A stretch of DNA of 64,000 bases from Burkholderiales bacterium (GTDB lineage Bacteria > Pseudomonadota > Gammaproteobacteria > Burkholderiales > Burkholderiaceae_C). Positions 1-9,322 of the stretch are shown piece after piece. A program made the position numbers and the translations under genes. The notes beneath the pieces are model-generated. The model did not search any database, was not told the DNA's origin, and saw only the letters and a list, made by a program, of their open reading frames with translations. The stretch's first letter is position 1, and each line of letters starts with the position of its first letter. The stretch is from the NCBI GenBank assembly GCA_026954015.1, contig JAIXLP010000041.1, forward strand, positions 8,606 through 72,605, in the 5' to 3' direction.

Positions 1-1554
<1,554 letters not shown>

Positions 1555-1580
1555 GGTGGCGCTGAACGCCTTGATGCAGC

Positions 1581-2030
1581 ATGACCGTCCCGAGCATGCC
1601 GACCGTTGAAAATCGCCTGCCGAACCGTTGCGCCGCGCGCGCGTTGCCTTGGGCCGCGCTGGTGCTGGCGGGCTGCGGCTCGGTGGGCGCGGGCGTAGGC
1701 ATCGGCATTCCCGTCGGCCCGGTCTCCGTTGGCGTGGGTGTGGGCAGCGGTGGGGTCAGCGCCGGTATTGGCGGGGGTGTCGGACCGGTGGGAGTGGGCG
1801 TTGGGGTCAACCAGCGCGGGCAGGTCGTGGGCGGTGCGGGTGTCGGCGCTTCCACCGGCGTGGGTGGCGCCCGTGTCGGCGCAGGGGTGGGCACGTCGGC
1901 GGTGCTGCACGACCCGCAGGCGCCAGCGGTCCCTACCGAAGCGCCTGCTGCGTCCACCGGCGGCGAGGTGCAGTGGCGGGATGCGAACGGCCGCGTCGTC
2001 CCGGCCTGCAAGGTCGAGGGCGGTTGTTAA
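1581..2030 (+). CDS. Glycine/valine-rich putative lipoprotein
   Basis: 149 residues if the ATG at 1581 is used; an in-frame ATG at 1596 is an alternative and neither has a strong ribosome site. A hydrophobic stretch ending in LVLAGC is a lipobox, so the mature protein would begin at that cysteine as a lipid-anchored envelope protein. The body (about residues 35-108) is almost entirely short GVG, GIG and GVGVG units, and the tail is proline/alanine-rich followed by a polar end with two cysteines. I recognise no domain. It follows htpG by 26 bases. Function unknown; low complexity makes homology inference weak. Confidence 0.65.
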   Translation: MTVPSMPTVENRLPNRCAARALPWAALVLAGCGSVGAGVGIGIPVGPVSVGVGVGSGGVSAGIGGGVGPVGVGVGVNQRGQVVGGAGVGASTGVGGARVGAGVGTSAVLHDPQAPAVPTEAPAASTGGEVQWRDANGRVVPACKVEGGC

Positions 2031-2041
2031 GGCGGCACTGA
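2028..2041. repeat. Solo terminus of the MITE-like element
   Basis: The 14 bases TAAGGCGGCACTGA at the stop codon of the lipoprotein gene equal, in reverse complement, the right end of the MITE-like element at 37505-37664 (TCAGTGCCGCCTTA). No element body follows; an AT-rich stretch and a short dispersed repeat come next. It could be a remnant of an excised or decayed copy. A chance match of this length next to another repeat is unlikely but possible. Confidence 0.45.
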
Positions 2042-2105
2042 TTTTTAATTAAAAACGACTCTGGCGCCCAATGGGCAAGCGTTGCCAGCTATGCTTTTCG
2101 ATAGT
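2042..2105 (-). repeat. Short dispersed hairpin repeat, copy 1
   Basis: Read on the minus strand it starts GCATAGCTGGCAACGCTTGC and runs into an A/T-rich tail, the pattern shared by at least nine copies in this window (AGCTGcc - GCGCTTG - AAGCGCt - GGCC - AATTT). It contains an imperfect palindrome and codes for nothing. It lies between the lipoprotein gene and the fliC1 terminator. Confidence 0.7.
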
Positions 2106-2124
2106 GATGGCGCGCCGCACAAGT

Positions 2125-2165
2125 AAAAAAGCCGTTGCGCCACCCAGCGTGGGCGCCGCAACGGC
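2125..2165 (-). terminator. Rho-independent terminator of fliC1
   Basis: On the minus strand the 9-base arms GCCGTTGCG and CGCAACGGC, extended inward by a GCCCAC/GTGGG pairing, form a long GC-rich stem. Six T residues follow directly (AAAAAA on the plus strand at 2125-2130). It stands about 30 bases after the fliC1 stop codon, as expected for a highly expressed flagellin gene. Confidence 0.9.
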
Positions 2166-2196
2166 AGGGCCTTGGAAGAAAGTGGAGAAGCGCGGG

Positions 2197-3435
2197 TTAT
2201 CGCTGCAGCAGCTGCAGCACCTGCTGTGGCAGCGCGTTGGCCTGCGCCACCATCGCGGTGCCGGCCTGCTGCAGGATCTGCGTGCGGCTCAGGTTCGCGG
2301 TCTCCTTGGCGAAGTCCGCGTCGATGATGCGTCCGCGTGCAGCCGCGAGGTTTTCCACCTGGATGTCGATGTTGTTCACCGTGTTCTCGAAGCGTGACTG
2401 CACCGCGCCCAGCGTGGCGCGCGCGCCGTTGACCTGATCGATCGCGCTGTCGATCTTCTTGAGCGCAACCCAGGCGTCTTTTTGCGTGGCCACCGTGAGC
2501 GTGTCCATGCCCTTGATGTCGTCGCCGGTGGCGTCGGCAATCGCGCTGTTCACCGTTGCAGCGTCGAATCCGGTCGTCGCGGCGCTGAACCCGGTGAACG
2601 TCACGGGGGCCGGCGCGGGCGGGTCGCCTTCGAGCTTGCCGGACATGAAATCGATCTGGTAGCTGTCGTCCGCGTTCTTGGTGAGAAAGGCGGTGACGCC
2701 GGTGTCCGACGACTTGTCGTTGATCGCCGTCACGATCTGGCCGAGCCGCTCCACGCCAGACACCGCTGCGGGGATGTCTCCGAGATTGATGGTTTGGTCT
2801 GCCGGTGCGGTGCCGACGGTGATCGTGAGTGTCGGTGAGCTGTCGGGCGACGAAATGGTGCCGAGGCTGTTGACGGAGGCCGTCGAGATCGAGCCGACGT
2901 TGCCGGCGGCGTACTGGATGTTGGAAATCTGCGATGAACGCGTATCCGCCAGCGCGCCCACGGTGATGTTGTCACCCGAGTTTGCACCCACCTGGAACAC
3001 CGCGCCGGCGAAGCTGCCGTCGAGCACCTTCTGGCCGTTGAAGTTGGTCTGCTTGGCCACGCGGTCCACCTCGGCAACGAGCTGCTTGACCTCGGCCTGC
3101 AGTGCCTCGCGGTCGCCCTTGCTGTTGGTGGCGTTGCTTGCCTGCACCGCCAGTTCGCGCGCCCGTTGCAACATGTCGCTGATCTTGCCCAGCGCGCCCT
3201 CCGCGGTCTGCGCCAGTGAAATGCCGTCATTGGCATTGCGCGAAGCCATCGTGAGGCCACGCACCTGCGTGTTCATGCGCTCGGAAATCGCCAGACCCGC
3301 GGCGTCATCCTTGGCGCTGTTCACGCGCAGACCCGAGGACAGGCGCTGCATCGAGGTGGCGAGCGATTGGCCCGAAAGAGACAGATTGCGCTGCGCGTTC
3401 AGCGACGGCACGTTGGTATTGATAGTGGCTGCCAT
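2197..3435 (-). CDS. fliC: Flagellin (first copy)
   Basis: 412 residues starting MAATINTNVPSLNAQRN; this start is chosen because the flagellin N-terminus begins there and GGAGG stands 9 bases upstream, although the frame stays open further 5'. The conserved D0/D1 helices are present at both ends (N-terminal to about residue 140; C-terminal from about 320, ending QQVLQLLQR), with a shorter variable middle. It polymerises into the filament after export by the flagellar type III system. It is an inverted, divergent paralogue of fliC2 across a 304-base gap. It has its own terminator but no good sigma-28 promoter, so its control may differ from fliC2. Confidence 0.97.
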   Translation of the reverse strand: MAATINTNVPSLNAQRNLSLSGQSLATSMQRLSSGLRVNSAKDDAAGLAISERMNTQVRGLTMASRNANDGISLAQTAEGALGKISDMLQRARELAVQASNATNSKGDREALQAEVKQLVAEVDRVAKQTNFNGQKVLDGSFAGAVFQVGANSGDNITVGALADTRSSQISNIQYAAGNVGSISTASVNSLGTISSPDSSPTLTITVGTAPADQTINLGDIPAAVSGVERLGQIVTAINDKSSDTGVTAFLTKNADDSYQIDFMSGKLEGDPPAPAPVTFTGFSAATTGFDAATVNSAIADATGDDIKGMDTLTVATQKDAWVALKKIDSAIDQVNGARATLGAVQSRFENTVNNIDIQVENLAAARGRIIDADFAKETANLSRTQILQQAGTAMVAQANALPQQVLQLLQR

Positions 3436-3522
3436 GTCAGAGAACCTCCACGAGTTGGGGCCTGGATATCGCCGTGACCCCGGGGTGGGGTCGGTCGAGC
3501 GGTCCGCAAGCCCGGCGATGGA

Positions 3523-3585
3523 GGGAATTCTTCCCATCTGCGAGCGGCGCACTCGCGTGAACAACGCCGGGAATTCGCGCCATCT
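3523..3585. repeat. Paired direct repeat upstream of fliC1
   Basis: The pattern GGGAATTC-N3-CCATCT occurs at 3523-3539 and again at 3569-3585, identical at all 14 fixed positions and offset by 46 bases. On the fliC1 side the sites lie about 88-104 and 134-150 bases before its start codon; the distal one ends 34 bases before the fliC2 sigma-28 promoter. Copy one also holds GGGAA/TTCCC arms. The spacing suggests a pair of regulator-binding sites, but the protein is unknown. The rest of the 304-base fliC1-fliC2 gap (3436-3739) holds the fliC2 promoter and both ribosome sites and nothing else I can name. Confidence 0.6.
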
Positions 3586-3619
3586 TTGCGGCTAGGGCCC
3601 AAAAAATGGCGTTCGTCCC

Positions 3620-3646
3620 TCAAGTTCACCGCACCCACCCCGATAA
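3620..3646 (+). promoter_or_regulatory. Sigma-28 (FliA) promoter of fliC2
   Basis: TCAAGTTC at 3620-3627, an 11-base spacer, then CCCGATAA at 3639-3646. This fits the FliA consensus TAAAGTTT-N11-GCCGATAA with the canonical spacing and 7 of 8 matches in the -10 box. Transcription would begin near 3653, leaving a leader of about 87 bases before the fliC2 start codon. Confidence 0.88.
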
Positions 3647-3739
3647 CCCCGATAACAAATTCGCGTGAATTTGTCGGTCGCCGGGCGTCACCGGCATAGG
3701 GAATCAGAGGCGCTGGACCGCCTCATCAGGAGTGAGACC

Positions 3740-4966
3740 ATGGCAATGAACATCAACACCAACGTTCCGTCGCTCACGGCCCAGCGCAATCTGAGCCTGT
3801 CGAGCGCGTCGCTGTCCACCTCGATGCAGCGCATCTCTTCAGGCCTGCGCGTGAACAGCGCCAAGGATGACGCCGCGGGTCTGGCGATCGCCGAGCGCAT
3901 GAACACCCAGGTCAGGGGCTTGACCGTAGCTTCGCGCAATGCCAATGACGGCATTTCGCTGGCGCAGACCGCGGAGGGTGCGCTGGGCAAGATCGGCGAC
4001 ATGCTGCAGCGCATGCGCGAGCTGGCCGTGCAGGCGAGCAACGCCACCAACAGCGAAGCCGATCGCAAGGCGCTGCAGGCCGAGGTCAAGCAGATGACCG
4101 ACGAGATCGACCGCGTGGCCAAGCAGACCAGCTTCAACGGCCAGAAGATCCTGGACGGCAGCTTTGCGGGCGCGCTGTTCCAGGTGGGCGCCAATGCTGG
4201 CGACAACATCACCGTGGGCGCGCTGACGGATACCCGCGCCACCGGGCTGGCGAGCATCGCGTATTCGAGCGGTGAGATCGCTTCGGCCAACGCCAGCGAT
4301 ACAACGGTGACGGGCTATGCGACTGAAATCGCGGCGGGCAAGCTGACCATCGCCGTGGGCGGCGGCGCGGCAGTCGATCTGGGTGAGATCCGTGCTGCGA
4401 GCTCCGGCGTGCAACGCCTGGGCGACGTGGTGGCCGCGATCAACAATAAGTCGGCCGATACGGGCGTGACTGCCTTTGCCACGAAGAATGATGATGGCAC
4501 CTACAAGATCGAGCTGCTGTCGTCCAAACTGACTGCCGCAGGCGTTCCGGAGGCCGTGACGTTCTCCACCGAGTTCACGGCGGCAGCCACCGGCATGGCG
4601 AAGGCGGATCTGGATCTCGTGGCGGGCGACGCAGCCACCGGCACCGACGTCAAGGGCATCAACACGCTGACGGTGGCCACGCAAAAGGACGCCTGGGTCG
4701 CGCTCAAGAAGATCGACAGCGCGATCGACCAGGTGAACTCCGCCCGTGCCGACCTTGGTGCGTTGCAAAGCCGCTTCGAAAATTCGGTGAACAACATCGA
4801 CATCATGGTCGAGAACGTGTCCGCCTCGCGAGGCCGCATCATCGATGCCGACTTCGCCAAGGAAACCGCCAACCTCAGTCGCTCGCAAATCCTGCAGCAG
4901 GCCGGTGCCGCGATGGTGGCCCAGGCCAACCAGTTGCCCCAGCAAGTGCTGTCGCTGCTGCGGTAA
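3740..4966 (+). CDS. fliC: Flagellin (second copy)
   Basis: 408 residues starting MAMNINTNVPSLTAQRN, with AGGAG 9 bases upstream; an in-frame upstream ATG at 3665 has no flagellin sequence behind it. Conserved D0/D1 ends flank a variable centre of about 180 residues. It is clearly related to the first copy along the whole length, including the centre. It is a filament subunit exported with the help of FliS. A sigma-28 promoter lies upstream and a strong terminator downstream, so it is a monocistronic late gene. Which of the two copies dominates the filament cannot be told from sequence; the promoter favours this one. Confidence 0.97.
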   Translation: MAMNINTNVPSLTAQRNLSLSSASLSTSMQRISSGLRVNSAKDDAAGLAIAERMNTQVRGLTVASRNANDGISLAQTAEGALGKIGDMLQRMRELAVQASNATNSEADRKALQAEVKQMTDEIDRVAKQTSFNGQKILDGSFAGALFQVGANAGDNITVGALTDTRATGLASIAYSSGEIASANASDTTVTGYATEIAAGKLTIAVGGGAAVDLGEIRAASSGVQRLGDVVAAINNKSADTGVTAFATKNDDGTYKIELLSSKLTAAGVPEAVTFSTEFTAAATGMAKADLDLVAGDAATGTDVKGINTLTVATQKDAWVALKKIDSAIDQVNSARADLGALQSRFENSVNNIDIMVENVSASRGRIIDADFAKETANLSRSQILQQAGAAMVAQANQLPQQVLSLLR

Positions 4967-5023
4967 ATCGCCACGGGCCGCGGTGAGCGGCGGGATAAGG
5001 CCCGGTCACGCGGACAGGCACGC

Positions 5024-5060
5024 AAAGCGGCTTCAGGCGACGTCTGAGGCCGCTTTTTCT
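5024..5060 (+). terminator. Rho-independent terminator of fliC2
   Basis: The 13-base arms AAAGCGGCTTCAG (5024-5036) and CTGAGGCCGCTTT (5044-5056) pair across a 7-base loop, with one G-T pair, and are followed by TT and a T-rich run. It lies 57 bases after the fliC2 stop codon. Confidence 0.92.
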
Positions 5061-5062
5061 CG

Positions 5063-5091
5063 CTTTCGGTGGCGCGGGGTGCCACCACAAT
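5063..5091 (+). promoter_or_regulatory. Flagellar-type promoter of fliD
   Basis: CTTT at 5063-5066, 19 bases, then CACAAT at 5086-5091. The same arrangement stands before motA, cheY, flhB, flgB and flgI. It directly follows the fliC2 terminator, so fliD-fliS-fliT would be an independent transcript with a leader of about 45 bases. Confidence 0.6.
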
Positions 5092-5142
5092 GCCCAGTGA
5101 TGTCGCGGTGGTCCCCCGAGGGGCTCCCGCAGGGAGTGCAGC

Positions 5143-6477
5143 ATGGCAACGGTTTCTTCGGTAGGCATAGGCAGCGGGCTCGATGTCTCGAGCATCATCT
5201 CCAAGCTCGTGGATCTGGAGAAGCAGCCGCTCGTCGGCCTGCAGGCCAAGCAGGCGGGCATCCAGGCGCAGGTTTCGACCTACGCGCAGATCAAGTCGCT
5301 CACCAGCGCGCTGTCGGACGCGGCGTCCAAGCTCACGCTCGACAGTGGCTGGAACGCACTGGCGGTGAAGTCCGGCAGCGACGCGGTGGCCGTGGCGGTC
5401 ACCGGCCTGGCGCAAGCGGGCAGTTTCGATATCGGCGTGAGCCAACTCGCGCGTGCCCAGACTTCGGTGAGCGACGTGTTCGCCGCGGGCGCCGCGCTGG
5501 GTGCGGACGGCACGCTGCAGCTCACCCCGCAGGGGGGCGAGGCGATCGATGTGGCGTACACCAGCACGGACACGCTCGCGAGCCTTGCGGCCAAGATCAA
5601 CGACGCCGCCAGCGGCGTCACGGCAACCGTGATGCGCGACGCGAGCGGCGAGCGGCTGATGCTGCGCTCGCGCGATACGGGCGCCGATGCCGCGTTCACC
5701 GTGAGCGGTCTGGCGCTCACCGAAAGCCAGAGTGCGCAGAATGCCCGCATCACGGTCAACGGCGTGGCCACCGAGTCGACGACGAACGATTTTGGCGAGG
5801 TGCTGCCCGGGCTGAAGATCACTGCCAGCCAGGTGACCGCGGCGGACGTGCATGTGTCGGTGGCGGCGGACACGGAGACCACCAAGAAAAATCTGCAGAC
5901 CTTCGTCGACGCCTACAACGCGCTCAACGCGCTGCTCGCCGATTCGACCAAGTACGACTCGGACACCAAAACTGCCGGCATCCTGCAGGGTGACTCGGCC
6001 ACGGTCGGCCTGCAGAACGCGCTGCGCATGCTCACGATGGGGGCCGCGGGCAACGCCACGGGCGGCCTGAAGCGCCTGGCGGACGTGGGTATCCAGATGA
6101 AATCGGGCGGGGCCCTCGAGATCACCGATATGACCAGGCTGGACAAGGCGCTGGCCGAGACACCCGACGCGATCCAGTCGCTGTTCGCGGCCAAGGCGTC
6201 GCCGGATGGCTCGGGCGGCGGCATCGCGGTGAATTTCAAGCAGTACACCAGCCAGTTGCTGGCGTTCGAAGGCACGCTTAACAGCAAGAGCGACGCGCTT
6301 GCCAAGCGTATCCAAACCAACCAGGACGACCAGAGCAAGGTGAACGAGCGTGCGAGCGTGCTTGAGGCGCGGCTTACGCGCCAGTATTCGATGCTGGACA
6401 CGCAGATGGCGACGCTGCAGTCGCTGAGCGCCTACATGGAGCAGCAGATCACCAACTGGAACAAGAGCAAATCGTGA
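5143..6477 (+). CDS. fliD: Flagellar hook-associated protein 2 (filament cap)
   Basis: 444 residues with an AGGGAG ribosome site about 7 bases upstream. The N-terminus VSSVGIGSGLDVSSIISKLV is the typical FliD_N opening, and a FliD_C region runs from about residue 215 to the end, finishing with a long helical segment (SMLDTQMATLQSLSAYMEQQ). FliD caps the growing filament and guides flagellin folding. It heads a fliD-fliS-fliT group, so the cap and the chaperones for flagellin and FliD are made together. Length is within the usual family range. Confidence 0.97.
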   Translation: MATVSSVGIGSGLDVSSIISKLVDLEKQPLVGLQAKQAGIQAQVSTYAQIKSLTSALSDAASKLTLDSGWNALAVKSGSDAVAVAVTGLAQAGSFDIGVSQLARAQTSVSDVFAAGAALGADGTLQLTPQGGEAIDVAYTSTDTLASLAAKINDAASGVTATVMRDASGERLMLRSRDTGADAAFTVSGLALTESQSAQNARITVNGVATESTTNDFGEVLPGLKITASQVTAADVHVSVAADTETTKKNLQTFVDAYNALNALLADSTKYDSDTKTAGILQGDSATVGLQNALRMLTMGAAGNATGGLKRLADVGIQMKSGGALEITDMTRLDKALAETPDAIQSLFAAKASPDGSGGGIAVNFKQYTSQLLAFEGTLNSKSDALAKRIQTNQDDQSKVNERASVLEARLTRQYSMLDTQMATLQSLSAYMEQQITNWNKSKS

Positions 6478-6552
6478 GCGTGCGCGGGGTCAAGTTCGCG
6501 CCGTGCGGGCCGAAGAAACTGGGCAGGACATGGACCACCAAGGATGCCGATC

Positions 6553-6966
6553 ATGTACACCCCCGCCAGTTCTCGTGCCGCCTGTGCCTATCGTCAGGTG
6601 GGCGTGCAATCGGGCCTCACGGACGCATCGCCCCACACGCTGGTGCAGATGCTGTTCGACGGGCTGATGCAGCGGCTGCAGGCGGCGCGTGGCGACTTTG
6701 CGCGCCAGGACATGCAGTCCAAGGGTGTGCATCTGGGGCAGGCGGTGCAGATCATCGGCGAGGGGCTCAAGGCCTCGCTCAACCCCGAGCGCGGCGGCGC
6801 GCTGGCGCAGAACCTCGCGGTGCTGTACGACTACTGCATCCGCGCGCTGACGCTGGCCAACCTGCACAACGATGCGCGCCAGGTGGAAGAAGTGATAGCA
6901 CTGCTGGACCCCGTGGCGCGCAGTTGGTCCGAAATCGGCGACCACGGCGCAACGGCTAAGGGATGA
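6553..6966 (+). CDS. fliS: Flagellar secretion chaperone FliS
   Basis: 137 residues. The ATG at 6553 is preferred over the one at 6544 because AAGGA lies 8 bases before it and the protein then opens MYTPASSRA with the Y-rich N-terminus typical of FliS. The family core SPHTLVQMLFDGLMQRL is at about residues 27-43, and LYDYCIRALTLAN, typical of the fourth helix, lies near residue 95. FliS binds the C-terminus of unfolded flagellin in the cytosol before export. It sits 75 bases after fliD and 4 bases before fliT. Confidence 0.95.
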   Translation: MYTPASSRAACAYRQVGVQSGLTDASPHTLVQMLFDGLMQRLQAARGDFARQDMQSKGVHLGQAVQIIGEGLKASLNPERGGALAQNLAVLYDYCIRALTLANLHNDARQVEEVIALLDPVARSWSEIGDHGATAKG

Positions 6967-6970
6967 AGCA

Positions 6971-7270
6971 ATGGAGCAGACCTTGATCGATTTGTACCGG
7001 GCCATCGAGACGAGCAGCGCGGCCATGCTGAGCGCGGCCATGCACGAGGATTGGGATGGCGTGGTGCACCACGAGGGGGCCTGCGCGGTGCTCATCGAGC
7101 AGTTGCGCTTCAACGCCCGCCACCAGCGGCTCGCGCCCGAACAGCGGCGCGAGAAGGCCCGCATCATGCAGCGCATCCTGCGCAACGACGCGCAGATCCG
7201 CATCCTCGCGGAGCCCTGGCTCATACGCTTCGATCACCTGTTCGACGGCCAGCCGCAGTTGATGCACTGA
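6971..7270 (+). CDS. fliT: FliT-like flagellar export chaperone
   Basis: 99 mostly helical residues starting 4 bases after fliS. Sequence conservation in FliT is low; assignment rests on length, position straight after fliD-fliS and the pattern of a basic central helix (RRREKAR-type: EQRREKARIMQRILRND). FliT binds FliD in the cytosol, and in enterics it also antagonises FlhDC. Whether the second role holds here cannot be seen. No terminator is evident before the motA promoter. Confidence 0.8.
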   Translation: MEQTLIDLYRAIETSSAAMLSAAMHEDWDGVVHHEGACAVLIEQLRFNARHQRLAPEQRREKARIMQRILRNDAQIRILAEPWLIRFDHLFDGQPQLMH

Positions 7271-7342
7271 CCCGCGCTGCAACCGTGCCGCCGGGCGGGA
7301 CGGCGTGGTGGATTGGCCCGTTTTGGCTGGCTTGATCGCCGG

Positions 7343-7370
7343 TTTGCCGCGAGGCGCGCGCTGACACAAT
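7343..7370 (+). promoter_or_regulatory. Flagellar-type promoter of motA, possibly leaderless
   Basis: TTT at 7343-7345, 19 bases, then CACAAT at 7365-7370, matching the spacing found before five other flagellar units. The -10 box ends only 9 bases before the motA ATG and no ribosome site is present between them, so the transcript may start at or next to the start codon. Confidence 0.55.
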
Positions 7371-7379
7371 CAATGCACC

Positions 7380-8240
7380 ATGTTCGTCATCATCGGCTAC
7401 GTCATCGTCTTCGCGTGCGTCTTCGGCGTATTCGTCGCGCATGGGGGCAACATGGGGGTGCTGATGGAGGCGCTCCCGTTCGAGCTGGCGACGATAGGCG
7501 GCGCGGCGCTTGGCGCGTTCGTGGTGAACAACCAGCCCAAGGTGCTCAAGGCCACGGTCGCGGCGGTGCCCGCGGTGCTCAAGGGCAACAAGTACACCAA
7601 GGCGCGTTACCTCGAACTGCTGGCGATGCTCTACGCCATCCTGCAGAAGGCGCGCAAGGACGGCCTCATGGCCATCGAGAGCGACGTGGAAGCGCCGCAC
7701 GAATCCGAGCTGTTCAAGAAATTTCCGACCGTGGGGGGCGACCACCATGTCCTCGAATTCACCACCGACTATCTGCGCATGATGGTCTCGGGCAACCTCA
7801 ACGCGCACGAGATCGAGGCGTTGATGGACAGCGAGATCGACACCCACCACCAGGAGGCGCACGCCCCGGTGGCCGCGCTCACGCGCCTGGCGGGGGGCCT
7901 GCCTGCGTTTGGTATCGTGGCTGCCGTGCTGGGTGTGGTGAACACCATGGGCTCGGTGGGGCAGCCGCCGGCGGTGCTCGGCGGCATGATTGCGTCCGCC
8001 CTTGTGGGCACGTTTCTCGGCATCCTGCTGTCGTACGGCGTGTTCGAGCCGCTGGCGGGTCTTGTGGACCAGCGCGGGCAAGATGCGTCCAAGGAACTGG
8101 AGTGCATCAAGTCCACGCTGCTTGCGAGCATGCAGGGCTACAACCCCGCGACCGCGATCGAGTTCGGACGCAAGGTGCTGTTCTCCAGCGTGCGTCCGGG
8201 CTTCATCGAGCTCGAAAGCCACGTGAAGGGCAAGAAGTAG
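7380..8240 (+). CDS. motA: Flagellar motor stator protein MotA
   Basis: 286 residues, normal for the long proteobacterial MotA. Membrane segments lie at about residues 2-20, 32-50, 170-195 (GLPAFGIVAAVLGVVNTMG) and 203-225. The cytoplasmic loop carries KARKDGLMAIESDVE, which interacts with FliG in the family. With MotB it forms the proton channel that drives rotation. It is followed by motB after 30 bases. The start is the only reasonable ATG; there is no Shine-Dalgarno site before it. Confidence 0.97.
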   Translation: MFVIIGYVIVFACVFGVFVAHGGNMGVLMEALPFELATIGGAALGAFVVNNQPKVLKATVAAVPAVLKGNKYTKARYLELLAMLYAILQKARKDGLMAIESDVEAPHESELFKKFPTVGGDHHVLEFTTDYLRMMVSGNLNAHEIEALMDSEIDTHHQEAHAPVAALTRLAGGLPAFGIVAAVLGVVNTMGSVGQPPAVLGGMIASALVGTFLGILLSYGVFEPLAGLVDQRGQDASKELECIKSTLLASMQGYNPATAIEFGRKVLFSSVRPGFIELESHVKGKK

Positions 8241-8270
8241 CGCCGCGCCAGCCGCGCCGCGCGCTCCGCC

Positions 8271-9257
8271 ATGGCCGACAAGAACCTGCAGCCCATCGTC
8301 ATCAGGCGCGTCAGGAAGACCGCGCACGAGGAACACGGCGGCGCGTGGAAGATCGCGTACGCCGACTTCGTCACCGCGATGATGGCGTTCTTCCTGCTGA
8401 TGTGGCTGCTCGGCTCGACCACCAAGGGCGACCTGCAGGGCATCGCCGACTACTTCGCGTCGCCCGTGAAGGTGGCGATGCAGGGGGGCGACGGCGCGGG
8501 CAACAGCTCAAGCATCCTCCAGGGCGGCGGCAATGACCTCACACGGGCGTACGGCCGGGTGCGTCGCGGCGAAGCGGCGGAAACGGGTCGGCGCGTTTCG
8601 CGCTCTGACGAAATGCGCGCGGCGAGGGAGTCGGCGCAGGTGGAGCGCGCGCGCGAGGACGCAGAGCGGATCAAGGTGCTGCAGGGCAAGCTCGAATCGG
8701 TGATCACGCAGGACATGAAGCTCAACGAGTTTCGCTCGCAGATCCGCATCGACGTGACGCCCGACGGACTGCGCATACAGATCGTCGACGACCAGAGCCG
8801 ACCGATGTTCGACAGCGGCAGCGCCCTCGTCAAACCCTATATGCGCGATATCCTGCAGGCGATCGGCGGCGCGCTCGGCGGGGTGGAGAACCACCTGAGC
8901 CTTGCGGGTCACACCGATGCGACGCCGTATGGCAACGGTGACAGGGGCTACGGCAACTGGGAGCTTTCGGCGGATCGCGCCAACGCCTCGCGTCGCGAGC
9001 TGGTGGCGGGCGGCATGCCCGACGACAAGCTGGTGCGCGTGGTGGGTCTGGCGGCGAGCGATCCGCTGGAGCCCGCGGATCCGCGCGCGGCGGTGAACCG
9101 GCGCATCACGGTCACGGTGCTGACGCGCGAGGCCGAGGAGCGGTTGCTCGGCCGCGGCGTGTCGGATCTGCCCGCGCTCGAACTGCCCGCGCCTGCGATC
9201 GAGTTGCCTCCCGTGCCGCGGTTGCGCCCCCGCGCGGGCCCATCTACGGGCGGTTGA
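8271..9257 (+). CDS. motB: Flagellar motor stator protein MotB
   Basis: 328 residues. A cytoplasmic N-terminus leads to one membrane helix (about 28-50) with the proton-carrying aspartate at position 32 in IAYADFVTAMMAFF. A plug/linker follows, then an OmpA-type peptidoglycan-binding domain (about 185-290) with GHTDATPYG and NWELSADRAN. It anchors the stator to the cell wall and forms the channel with MotA. The last 35 residues are proline-rich. In many betaproteobacteria che genes follow motB; here only cheY does. Confidence 0.97.
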   Translation: MADKNLQPIVIRRVRKTAHEEHGGAWKIAYADFVTAMMAFFLLMWLLGSTTKGDLQGIADYFASPVKVAMQGGDGAGNSSSILQGGGNDLTRAYGRVRRGEAAETGRRVSRSDEMRAARESAQVERAREDAERIKVLQGKLESVITQDMKLNEFRSQIRIDVTPDGLRIQIVDDQSRPMFDSGSALVKPYMRDILQAIGGALGGVENHLSLAGHTDATPYGNGDRGYGNWELSADRANASRRELVAGGMPDDKLVRVVGLAASDPLEPADPRAAVNRRITVTVLTREAEERLLGRGVSDLPALELPAPAIELPPVPRLRPRAGPSTGG

Positions 9258-9259
9258 GC

Positions 9260-9288
9260 CTTGCGCCGCGGCCCGGGTTCACGACAAT
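9260..9288 (+). promoter_or_regulatory. Flagellar-type promoter of cheY
   Basis: CTTG at 9260-9263, 19 bases, then GACAAT at 9283-9288. It differs by one base in the upstream box from the sites before fliD, flhB and flgI. The start codon of cheY follows about 35 bases later. Confidence 0.45.
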
Positions 9289-9322
9289 GGTGGCTGGTGT
9301 TCCCTGACCCGGAAGGTGGCGT

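Noticed and set aside
3436-3600. A sigma-28 promoter for fliC1 on the minus strand
   Set aside because: The nearest -10-like box (GGCGATAT, about 3464-3471) has no upstream box at 11 bases; no other pair fits.
6890-6915. A repeat copy in fliS (TGATAGCACTGCTGG)
   Set aside because: The match is short and the encoded residues fit the FliS fold, so chance is more likely.
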